NCBI GenBank assembly: GCA_021799405.1 | Contig: JAJZAL010000204.1 | Location: forward strand, 1 to 9,361 | Direction: 5' to 3' | Length of the DNA stretch: 9,361 nt | DNA from: Acidobacteriota bacterium | GTDB taxonomy: Bacteria > Acidobacteriota > Terriglobia > Terriglobales > Acidobacteriaceae | Shown here: positions 1-6,031 of the stretch, one piece after another | How positions within the stretch are numbered: the first letter of the stretch is position 1 | Layout of the letters: every line of letters starts with the position of its first letter | Translations under genes and position numbers: made by a program | The notes under the pieces: generated by a model | The model's database searches: none | What the model saw: the letters and a program-made list of their open reading frames with translations, nothing else | Told to the model about the DNA's origin: nothing

Positions 1-119
1 CCGCCATTTTTATTGATTTGAGCAGCGGGGGACGGCGAATTTAAGATTGCAACGGATAAGTCCATGCGCACTCATTCTCGACGCATGTGCTGAAAAATTT
101 ACGAATAGGGAGCTGCCCA
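1..119 (+). promoter_or_regulatory. Upstream leader of malate synthase with ribosome binding site and a dyad
   Basis: No gene is visible in these 119 bases. A clear Shine-Dalgarno sequence, AGGGAG at 107-112, sits 7 bases before the ATG at 120 and decides the start of the malate synthase gene. Further upstream, CATGCG at 63-68 and CGCATG at 82-87 form a perfect 6-base inverted repeat around a 13-base spacer. It could be an operator or a leader hairpin, or chance. A TTGATT at 13-18 with AT-rich sequence near 37-47 (GAATTT after 18 bases) is a weak promoter candidate; I would not rely on it. Whether the first bases belong to the end of another gene cannot be told. Confidence 0.5.
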
Positions 120-1727
120 ATGCCTGTAACCGTCGATGTCCCCGGTGTTGAAGTGCTTGCGCCGGTCAGCGAAAGCCACTCTGCAATCCTTACGCCTGAC
201 GCCGTTGCTTTTCTGGCGGACCTGCAGCGGACATTTAATGGACGCCGCAAAGAACTGCTGGCCGCGCGTCACGAGCGGCAGAAGATGCTTGATGCCGGGG
301 CAAAGCCTGACTTCCTCGCTGAGACCAGGAAAATTCGTGAGGCAGCCTGGACCGTGGCCCCGCTGCCCGGGGATATTCTCGACCGCCGCGTGGAGATTAC
401 CGGACCCGTGGATCGCAAGATGATCATCAACGCGCTCAACTCCGGCGCGAAAGTCTTCATGGCTGATTTCGAGGACTCGAGCACACCACTCTGGAACAAC
501 CTGCTCGACGGCCAGATCAACCTGCGTGATGCGATCCGGCGCACGATCACTTATTCCGATCCCGCAACCGGGAAGCAGTACAAGCTGAATGATAAGACGG
601 CTGTTCTGTTTGTTCGCGCGCGCGGTTGGCACCTCGACGAGCGTCATGTGCTGATCGATGGCGAGCCGATGTCCGGGTCTATCTTCGACTTCGGGCTCTA
701 CTTCTTTCACAATGCGAAAGAACTCCTGGCTCGCGGCAGCGGCCCCTATTTCTACCTGCCCAAGATGGAGAGCCATCTGGAAGCGCGGCTGTGGAACGAC
801 ATCTTTTTGCGCGCGCAGGAAAAGGTGGGCCTGCCGAGCGGCACGATCAAGGCTACCGTGCTGATTGAGACGATTCTCGCCACGTTTGAGATGGACGAAA
901 TTCTCTATGAGCTGCGCGAACACTCGGCAGGATTGAACTGCGGGCGGTGGGACTATATCTTCAGCTTCATCAAAAAGTTTGCCACTGACCCGCAAGCGGT
1001 GCTGCCCGACCGTGCCCTGGTGACCATGACGACGCATTTTATGCGCAGCTATTCGAAGCTGGCCATCAAGACATGCCACCGGCGCAACGTGCATGCGATT
1101 GGCGGGATGTCGGCTTATATCCCGGTTAAAACCGATCCCGTGGCGAATGATAAAGCGATCGCCCAGGTGCGCGCCGACAAGGAGCGGGAGGCTGGCGACG
1201 GTCACGACGGAACCTGGGTGGCACATCCCGGGTTGGTGCCCGTAGCGATGGAAGTCTTCGATCGCCTGATGCCGCAGGCCAATCAGATAGCGAAGCAGTT
1301 ACCGGATTTCAACCCCACCGCCGTGGACCTGTTGCAGGTTCCCCCGGGGCAGATCACGGATGCAGGCTTGAAGCAGAATGTCGCGGTGGGACTTGGATAC
1401 ATGGAGGCGTGGCTGCGCGGCATTGGCTGCGTGCCGCTCTTCAACCTGATGGAAGACGCCGCGACCGCGGAGATCAGCCGGGCGCAACTCTGGCAGTGGG
1501 TGCATCACAAGGCCCGGCTCAGCGACGGAAGAATTGTAGACAGTCCGCTGGTTGAGAATCTCATTGCCGAAGAACTCGCGAAGCAGAAAGCCATTGTGGA
1601 TGCCGAACGCTATGCGGCTTATATGGAGGCCGCCGACCTTGTGCGCGAACTGACCCGAGCGCCGCAGTTCGTCGAGTTCCTTACCTTGCCCGCTTATCAG
1701 CGTGTGCTGAAAAAGGAAGGTAGATAG
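120..1727 (+). CDS. aceB: Malate synthase A
   Basis: This enzyme condenses glyoxylate with acetyl-CoA to give malate and CoA, the second step of the glyoxylate shunt, in the cytosol. The product is 535 residues, close to the roughly 530 of malate synthase A and far short of the 720-residue G form. The family signature (basic residue, acid, His, then GLN-x-G-x-WDY-x-F) is complete at residues 266-281. Arg166, in VRARGWH, fits the glyoxylate-binding arginine. Glu250 and Asp278 fit the two magnesium ligands, with the same 28-residue separation as in the G form. Asp446, in LMEDAATAE, fits the catalytic base. A longer frame from GTG at 87 would add 11 residues but has no ribosome binding site, while ATG 120 follows AGGGAG by 7 bases. 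No isocitrate lyase gene lies in the window. The downstream gene is convergent, so this gene is expressed alone or with upstream genes not shown. Confidence 0.97.
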   Translation: MPVTVDVPGVEVLAPVSESHSAILTPDAVAFLADLQRTFNGRRKELLAARHERQKMLDAGAKPDFLAETRKIREAAWTVAPLPGDILDRRVEITGPVDRKMIINALNSGAKVFMADFEDSSTPLWNNLLDGQINLRDAIRRTITYSDPATGKQYKLNDKTAVLFVRARGWHLDERHVLIDGEPMSGSIFDFGLYFFHNAKELLARGSGPYFYLPKMESHLEARLWNDIFLRAQEKVGLPSGTIKATVLIETILATFEMDEILYELREHSAGLNCGRWDYIFSFIKKFATDPQAVLPDRALVTMTTHFMRSYSKLAIKTCHRRNVHAIGGMSAYIPVKTDPVANDKAIAQVRADKEREAGDGHDGTWVAHPGLVPVAMEVFDRLMPQANQIAKQLPDFNPTAVDLLQVPPGQITDAGLKQNVAVGLGYMEAWLRGIGCVPLFNLMEDAATAEISRAQLWQWVHHKARLSDGRIVDSPLVENLIAEELAKQKAIVDAERYAAYMEAADLVRELTRAPQFVEFLTLPAYQRVLKKEGR

Positions 1728-1755
1728 GAGGATTGCTGATCGTGCCTCCCGATGA

Positions 1756-1785
1756 CGGAGCGAGGGACTCCGAGAGACTTTTCTT
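1756..1785 (+). terminator. Weak rho-independent terminator candidate after aceB
   Basis: CGGAG at 1756-1760 and CTCCG at 1768-1772 form a 5-base stem with a 7-base loop, 28 bases after the aceB stop. A short pyrimidine-rich stretch, CTTTTCTT, begins six bases after the stem. The stem is short and the T-run is interrupted and displaced, so this is a weak candidate. A competing fold pairs CCTC near 1746 with GAGG near 1763. The arrangement fits the end of the malate synthase transcript. Confidence 0.3.
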
Positions 1786-1858
1786 GTGGCGACAAGGCAG
1801 ATGGCGCCGCCGGGGAAACAGCAGGAAACAAGCGATGCGTGGGACTATTGCAGAATAA

Positions 1859-1899
1859 CGAGTAGGTATCTTCGGGCGAAGAGGGACGATACTTACTCG
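1859..1899. repeat. Long imperfect hairpin between convergent genes
   Basis: CGAGTAGGTATC at 1859-1870 and GATACTTACTCG at 1888-1899 are complementary over 12 positions, with a single G-T pair. A small inner hairpin, TTC 1871-1873 with GAA 1878-1880, tops the left side. The element lies 36 bases past the end of the permease gene and 131 bases past the end of malate synthase, between two genes that converge. This position suits a bidirectional transcription-end or 3'-protecting structure. Neither side has a convincing T-run, so a standard intrinsic terminator is not shown. The remaining bases of the 1728-1935 gap hold nothing else I recognise. Confidence 0.4.
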
Positions 1900-1935
1900 A
1901 TAGTCATGGCAAGGAAAGCGGATCTCTTTCGATAA

Positions 1936-3645
1936 CTAAATATGCAGACCGTAAGCATAAAGGAGCGCCAGCAATCCGATAACGGCTCCGAGAAAGATAC
2001 TGTGCTTCAAGGTGAAGCGAAAGAGCTTCGCCTGCTCCATCACTGACAATCCCGTTGCCGCTGCCGCGACGGCGATGGTTTGAACGCTGATCATCTTGCC
2101 CATGACGCCGCCGGCGGCGTTGGCTGCCGCCACCAGAGTCGGGTCAAGCCCGAGGTGGCCGGCGGTAACAACCTGCAGGTTTCCAAAGAGCGCATTGGAA
2201 GAAGTATCCGAGCCAGTCAAAAAGACTCCCAAAAGGCCCAGAAGCGGACTAAAGAACGGGAATAGCTTGCCGGTCGAAGCGAAAGCAAGGCCGAGCGTCG
2301 CCGTCGCGCCGCAGTAGTTCATCAGAAAGCCAATGCTCAGCACAAGCGCGATGGTGGCTATTGGAAGCGCCAGTTGCCGTGCCACCCGCAGCAGAATTTT
2401 CCCCATGCGTAATGGACTGACCCGAAGGCAAATGCTCGCGAGAAACGTGGCTGCCATACAGGCGGTTCCGGCTGCGGAAAAAAAGTTGAATGAGAAAGTG
2501 GCGGGATAGGGAGAAGGTGCGGAAGCGACAGGTGGCATGCGCAGAACCACATTGTGGAGCAGCGGCCAGGCCAGGACGATGCTTGCCTTGTTCAGTATCT
2601 TCTGAACAGATGAAAAACCCCAGAGAATGACACAGATTACCAGCAAAGCATATGGGGACCATGCATAAAGAATTTGGCCAGCGGAATGTTTTGGCGGGAT
2701 CTTCGTTAGTGGACCGTTGCTTTGTTCCGCGGAGGCTTCTGAAGCAAAAGATCGGATATCAGTTCCTCGCGGAACGTAACAAGCAGCACCCTCCGGCGTC
2801 TCTGGATCGCCTGATCTCCAGGAACGAAAGCGACAAATCGCTATGAGCGCGATCATGGATGTGAGCGCCGCAAGGATCGAGGAGAGTTGCGGTCCGATGT
2901 ATGTGGATACAAGAACCTGAGTCACCGCGAAGGAAATGCCTGCGGCCAGGGCGGGCAGCCAAATCCCGGTCATAGTACTGAGGCCGCAAGTGACCACGAG
3001 AAGATAGACAGGCAGGATCATGGCCGCAGGCGCGCAGAGAAAGGCCACCAGCGTACTCAACCTGTCGAGGGGCAGGCCTGTGATTCCGGCAAGCGTAATG
3101 ACTGGAATTCCGATTGCGCCGAAGGCGACTGGGGCGGTATTTGCGAGCAGGCAAAGCGCAGAGGCGCTGAAGGCAGAAAAGCCCAGGCCAGTCATCATCG
3201 CCGCAGCAACCGCCACCGGGGTTCCAAAACCGGCGCCACCTTCAAGAAACGCTCCAAAGGAAAATGCAATCAGAAGTGCTTGCAGCCTTGGGTCGGGGGT
3301 GAGATGCGCAACCGAGTCGCGAATGATCTCAAACTTACCGGTGTCAACCGTAACCTGAAAGAGGGCAATCGCCCAAAAGATAATCCATGATATCGGAAAG
3401 ATCCCAAAGGCCCCTCCATAAAGGGCCGCGCTGACTGCTGTTTTCGCAGGCATGCCGTACCCCGCGATCGCCAGCGCCATAGTAGCCGCAAGACCCGCTG
3501 TTCCTGCAATCCAGGCCGCTTTCCTGAGTACACCGAGGATGAATAGCAAAATGAATATCGGCAACGCCGCGAGCAGGGTTGAAATGCCCAACCCCTGTCC
3601 GAAGATAGTGTATGTCTGGTGCCAGTGCGTTAGTGCCTCATGCAT
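1936..3645 (-). CDS. lctP: L-lactate permease family transporter (lactate/glycolate:proton symporter)
   Basis: This is an inner-membrane symporter of the LctP/LldP/GlcA family that imports L-lactate, D-lactate or glycolate with protons. The 569-residue length is near that of the E. coli members (about 550-560). The protein is almost wholly hydrophobic, with a dozen or more membrane segments and one long polar loop at about 272-325. Three family hallmarks are present in order: EGGAGFGTPVA (135-145), GSDTSSNALFG (478-488) followed by NLQ, and GGVMGKMISVQ (512-522). The frame is unbroken. The ribosome binding site is poor (GAGAG, 7 bases before the ATG), but no better start is near. The gene follows the VOC-domain gene on the same strand after 143 bases and converges on malate synthase. 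Substrate choice between lactate and glycolate cannot be read from sequence; the nearby malate synthase makes glycolate worth considering. Confidence 0.95.
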   Translation of the reverse strand: MHEALTHWHQTYTIFGQGLGISTLLAALPIFILLFILGVLRKAAWIAGTAGLAATMALAIAGYGMPAKTAVSAALYGGAFGIFPISWIIFWAIALFQVTVDTGKFEIIRDSVAHLTPDPRLQALLIAFSFGAFLEGGAGFGTPVAVAAAMMTGLGFSAFSASALCLLANTAPVAFGAIGIPVITLAGITGLPLDRLSTLVAFLCAPAAMILPVYLLVVTCGLSTMTGIWLPALAAGISFAVTQVLVSTYIGPQLSSILAALTSMIALIAICRFRSWRSGDPETPEGAACYVPRGTDIRSFASEASAEQSNGPLTKIPPKHSAGQILYAWSPYALLVICVILWGFSSVQKILNKASIVLAWPLLHNVVLRMPPVASAPSPYPATFSFNFFSAAGTACMAATFLASICLRVSPLRMGKILLRVARQLALPIATIALVLSIGFLMNYCGATATLGLAFASTGKLFPFFSPLLGLLGVFLTGSDTSSNALFGNLQVVTAGHLGLDPTLVAAANAAGGVMGKMISVQTIAVAAAATGLSVMEQAKLFRFTLKHSIFLGAVIGLLALLYAYGLHI

Positions 3646-3672
3646 CTCATATCTCTCAGAGTTGGCTTATTA

Positions 3673-3694
3673 CCCGATCGGGCAGGCCTGTGCC
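3673..3694. promoter_or_regulatory. Two adjoining palindromes upstream of lctP
   Basis: CCCGATCGGG at 3673-3682 is a perfect 10-base palindrome. Overlapping its end, GGCA at 3681-3684 and TGCC at 3691-3694 flank GGCCTG, and CAGGCCTG at 3683-3690 is itself an 8-base palindrome. The group lies 28-49 bases before the permease start, where an operator or leader hairpin would act on its expression. I cannot assign it to a regulator family, and short GC-rich palindromes occur by chance. Confidence 0.3.
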
Positions 3695-3717
3695 AGACCC
3701 TATGCGTCGGTGCGGTC

Positions 3718-3730
3718 GGAACGGTGTTCC
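3718..3730. promoter_or_regulatory. Inverted repeat GGAAC-N3-GTTCC upstream of lctP
   Basis: GGAAC at 3718-3722 and GTTCC at 3726-3730 are perfect inverted repeats around three bases, 73 bases before the permease start and 59 bases beyond the end of the VOC-domain gene. This could be a binding site for a dimeric repressor or activator of the permease. No convincing sigma70 promoter or terminator is visible in this 143-base gap, so read-through from the VOC gene remains possible. Confidence 0.3.
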
Positions 3731-3788
3731 AAGTTTACCGCAACCGCGGCCGATAGGAGGCTGTTTACTGCACTTTGCTGAATAGATG

Positions 3789-5348
3789 CTAAGGCGCGCT
3801 CGCGTGCCTGACTGCCGCATTCTTCCGCGAGCTTCCTGGGATGACTTTCAAACTAACGTTGGAGAAGACCGCGGTTTCAATCGTTGCCGGGTTATGTGAG
3901 CATACCGCCAAACCCAGATAGATCGGGTCGCTCATCTTCAGAGCGTACGCGCCAAGCTCCTGAAGTGGCTGCCCCTCGCGGGCTGCATACATGGTGAACC
4001 AACCGGCCTTGCGCTCCAGGCGAATCCGCACCGGCGCGTCAATTGGAAAGCGGATGGCGTGGGTCAGATCTCCTGCTGCCTCGCGGAACTGCAACTCTGT
4101 AAGCCCGCTGCCATGAACCACCGCATCGGCGTAGGGTGCGTCACCAGCCAGGCTTTGTCGCGCCATCAATGCAGCCTTGCGATGACTGGGCGGTTCCTGC
4201 TTGGGGAAATGCACGGTTGCGGTAAGAGAGAAGTCCCCTGGAATACGGCGCCATACATAATGAAACTCGTCCTTACTGCCCCACATATTGGCGCCAGCGC
4301 CCGATACCAGGTATTGGTTTTGTGCTGGGTTGAAAGAAGCAGAACCCGGCAAGGCTGGATGACCGACATCGGATTGTCCGGCAAAGATCCCGATCGCGCT
4401 CGCAGCTTTCCCAAAGTCGGCGGGCGTAACAACCACGGCCGGGGCCGGGCGTGTCGGATCCGCCACCTGCATAAATTCGACCCGGGTATCGTCCGGATCA
4501 AAGAGATTGAAATTCCAGCGATTGTCGAGTCCGTATCGTGGCGCCTGAAGGTGCATCGTGGGTTCCAGCTTATGCACCTCCATCACCACGGCATTGATAT
4601 CCGGGACGGTGAATGCGAGATGGGCCGCGACACCCGCGCGCCTTCTTGTTAAGGAAGTACTCTCACCGATATTTGACAACTCGATAAAATCGCCACTTGG
4701 TCCCGGCATTTGAATGTGATCAATTACTGGCCGGCTACGATCCGCAGTCAGCCGCCGCCAGATTTCGTGAAAGCCAAGCGTTTTCACGTAGAAGTCATAG
4801 GCGGTATCGAAATTAGTCGCGATAATCCCAACATGCTCCAGGTTAGCTGAGAGCCGGTGAGCACTGAGATATTGCCCCCTGGTCCGATCTGCCAGGGCCT
4901 TGGGTCCGTATTGCACAAATTCGAGAAAGTCGAGATCCTGGCCAGGCAAGTTAGTAAGTGTAAAGCCTCGGCTGCCATCGGCATCGCGTCGAATCTTGCT
5001 TGGATGCAGGCCACGGGCGATGAGCATCCTGCGCAGACCCGCAATCTGATCGGTAAGGATCGCGAATCCAACCATTGGCCGTGCCTGATTCGCGTCTAGT
5101 CCCGGAATAATTTTGAGAAACTGGCGATCGTTGATCTTGAAATAAGCGGCGGCCACGGATCCATCGCGGTTCCGGGCATCCGATGCCTCTTCGAAGCCGG
5201 CGATGCGAGAGTAAAAGGCGCGAGCCTGGCCAAGATTGGTGACACGGATGCTGACTCGCGCGATTCCGAGCAGTGGCAGTTGACCTGCCGCCGAAATCCG
5301 GAACAGGCAGCAACCGACGAGGAACAGAAAAGAGAATCGTCTCATCAT
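3789..5348 (-). CDS. Exported protein with two VOC (glyoxalase-fold) domains and a C-terminal lectin-like beta-sandwich
   Basis: Product of 519 residues, numbered from the first Met; the enzyme activity, if any, is unknown. Residues 1-22 form a signal peptide: RR at 3-4, a hydrophobic core at 5-16, and a likely cut near SAAG (19-22). LVGC at 10-13 is a weak lipobox alternative. VOC domain 1 spans about 28-148 and VOC domain 2 about 168-297. In domain 2, His172, Glu223, His243 and Glu291 match the four metal ligands of glyoxalase I in identity and spacing. In domain 1 the matching positions are Arg31, Lys79, Met92 and Glu143, so that site looks lost. From about 318 to 503 lies a concanavalin-like beta-sandwich module with GANMWG (351-356) and HRKAALMARQS (389-399), of a kind I recall at the C-terminus of acidobacterial TolB-like proteins. 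Two adjacent ATGs open the frame; GAGG is 4 bases before the first and 7 before the second (5345), which is the better-spaced start. It precedes lctP on the same strand. Confidence 0.88.
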   Translation of the reverse strand: MMRRFSFLFLVGCCLFRISAAGQLPLLGIARVSIRVTNLGQARAFYSRIAGFEEASDARNRDGSVAAAYFKINDRQFLKIIPGLDANQARPMVGFAILTDQIAGLRRMLIARGLHPSKIRRDADGSRGFTLTNLPGQDLDFLEFVQYGPKALADRTRGQYLSAHRLSANLEHVGIIATNFDTAYDFYVKTLGFHEIWRRLTADRSRPVIDHIQMPGPSGDFIELSNIGESTSLTRRRAGVAAHLAFTVPDINAVVMEVHKLEPTMHLQAPRYGLDNRWNFNLFDPDDTRVEFMQVADPTRPAPAVVVTPADFGKAASAIGIFAGQSDVGHPALPGSASFNPAQNQYLVSGAGANMWGSKDEFHYVWRRIPGDFSLTATVHFPKQEPPSHRKAALMARQSLAGDAPYADAVVHGSGLTELQFREAAGDLTHAIRFPIDAPVRIRLERKAGWFTMYAAREGQPLQELGAYALKMSDPIYLGLAVCSHNPATIETAVFSNVSLKVIPGSSRKNAAVRHASAP

Positions 5349-5711
5349 TGGCCCTCTATTACACCTTCATTATCTACGGAGCTACTGCACGGGTTCCTAA
5401 TTTCGGTTTGACAAGCAGGTTGCAGCTCTGCAGGGATATTTTTGCCATAAGAATACTGGCAAAATCCGGGATGCTGTATTGCGCTGGCATTACCTGCGGG
5501 CCGACGCAACCCCAACGTGAGTCGACTCGGCAATAAAGGTACAAGGGCCCATCAGGATATACCAACTCCGGTTTCGCTGTAGACAAATGCTCCCGCGGAA
5601 TTCAACATACCGCCATCGTCTCTCTAATCCGCGTTCATCCCTGGGATAAACAACTCGAAACACGTTACCTAAGGAGAGCCGGAAATTTTGCGAAATACTG
5701 TACTTTTTCAC
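5349..5711. other. Gene-free half of the divergent intergenic region, VOC side
   Basis: I find no credible gene, tRNA or known riboswitch in these 363 bases. Small open frames run through it on both strands, but none has a recognisable product or ribosome binding site. The VOC gene's ribosome binding site, read on the minus strand as AGAGGG, is at 5357-5352. The structured elements are the adjoining dyads at 5421-5467, listed separately, and the 10-base palindrome GAGTCGACTC at 5519-5528. A minus-strand promoter for the VOC gene must lie here. GATAAT about 30 bases before its start is a possible -10, but it has no good -35 partner. A TTGACA on the plus strand at 5408-5413 has no -10 at a usable distance. 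Confidence 0.5.
5421..5467. promoter_or_regulatory. Two abutting dyads, candidate operator for the VOC gene
   Basis: TGCAG-CT-CTGCA at 5421-5432 is a perfect inverted repeat. Directly beside it, TTTTGCCA at 5440-5447 and TGGCAAAA at 5457-5464 form a perfect 8-base inverted repeat with a 9-base spacer. The second dyad extends outward through GGAT (5434-5437) and ATCC (5464-5467) if a small bulge is allowed. The half-sites are 17 bases centre to centre, close to two helical turns, as expected for a dimeric regulator. The block is 73-119 bases before the VOC start. Its right arm read on the minus strand contains TTGCCA, a possible -35, but the -10 partner is poor. The regulator is unknown. Confidence 0.45.
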
Positions 5712-5740
5712 TTGACAAGCGGTATAGACAACTATATGTT
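5712..5740 (+). promoter_or_regulatory. Sigma70-type promoter candidate for the TonB-dependent receptor
   Basis: A perfect -35 box, TTGACA at 5712-5717, is followed after exactly 17 bases by TATGTT at 5735-5740, which matches the -10 consensus at four of six positions including the key first two and last. The surroundings are AT-rich compared with the rest of the window. Transcription would start near 5747, giving a leader of about 285 bases before the receptor's ATG at 6032. An alternative -10, TATAGA at 5723-5728, has no good -35. Confidence 0.6.
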
Positions 5741-6031
5741 TAGAATCCAACTTGGAAAATACGATCGTGACACCGCGCCGGCGGTTTCGACGAGCACGGG
5801 ATGGCTTTGCAGGTTGTTTCGCGAGTGAGGAAGGACGGCGCAATGGCGCCAGCGGCGCTGGCGCAGGTTCTTGTTACGGGCACGGGGTCAAGTAAGTGAA
5901 GAATCGACGAACCGGTCACGGCCACCGCTGAACGGAGGGGCAGAGCAGCGGACACACGTAAGAACCCAAAAGCGGGAGTAGTACATGACGTGTACTGGGG
6001 TCCCAGCGCATTTGAGGGAGGAGGAAGATAG
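5741..6031 (+). promoter_or_regulatory. Long structured 5' leader of the receptor gene
   Basis: Between the promoter candidate and the receptor start lie about 285 bases without a convincing gene. At least four stem-loops can be drawn: ACCGC/GCGGT (5772-5785), GCGCCAGC/GCTGGCGC with a 3-base loop (5846-5864), CCGCTG/CAGCGG (5925-5951), and AGTACA/TGTACT with a 5-base loop (5980-5996), which extends through GGGA (5974-5977) and TCCC (6001-6004). The last ends 14 bases before the strong ribosome binding site AGGAGG at 6019-6024, itself 7 bases before ATG 6032. The leader matches no riboswitch class I can recognise. A 32-codon frame at 5801-5899 lacks a ribosome binding site. In GC-rich DNA some of these stems will be chance. 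Confidence 0.4.

Noticed and set aside
99..1226. Long minus-strand open frame of 375 codons opposite malate synthase
   Set aside because: It is antisense to an unambiguous, fully conserved enzyme gene, has no recognisable domain, and such frames are common opposite GC-rich genes.
2249..3390. Several open frames of 130-170 codons overlapping the permease gene on both strands
   Set aside because: They lie in other frames of a clear transporter gene, have low-complexity Arg- and Gly-rich products and no family resemblance.
3679..3694. Sigma54-like promoter for the permease on the minus strand (TGGCAC followed by TGCC)
   Set aside because: The GG and GC elements are 9 bases apart where the sigma54 promoter requires 10, and no enhancer-binding protein gene is nearby.
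5408..5720. Direct repeat TTGACAAGC at 5408-5416 and 5712-5720
   Set aside because: Nine bases including a -35 consensus is easily coincidental. The first copy has no -10 at proper spacing and the flanks are not similar.
5490..5843. Minus-strand open frame of 117 codons in the divergent intergenic region
   Set aside because: It has a basic, unrecognisable product, runs across the promoter and leader of the receptor gene, and lacks a convincing ribosome binding site.
5801..5899. Possible 32-codon leader peptide upstream of the receptor
   Set aside because: No ribosome binding site precedes its ATG, there is no regulatory codon run, and its composition gives no sign of selection.
5911..5960. 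Cobalamin-riboswitch-like GCCACCGCTG segment in the receptor leader
   Set aside because: Only a fragment resembles the conserved core; the B12 box and other conserved blocks are absent.
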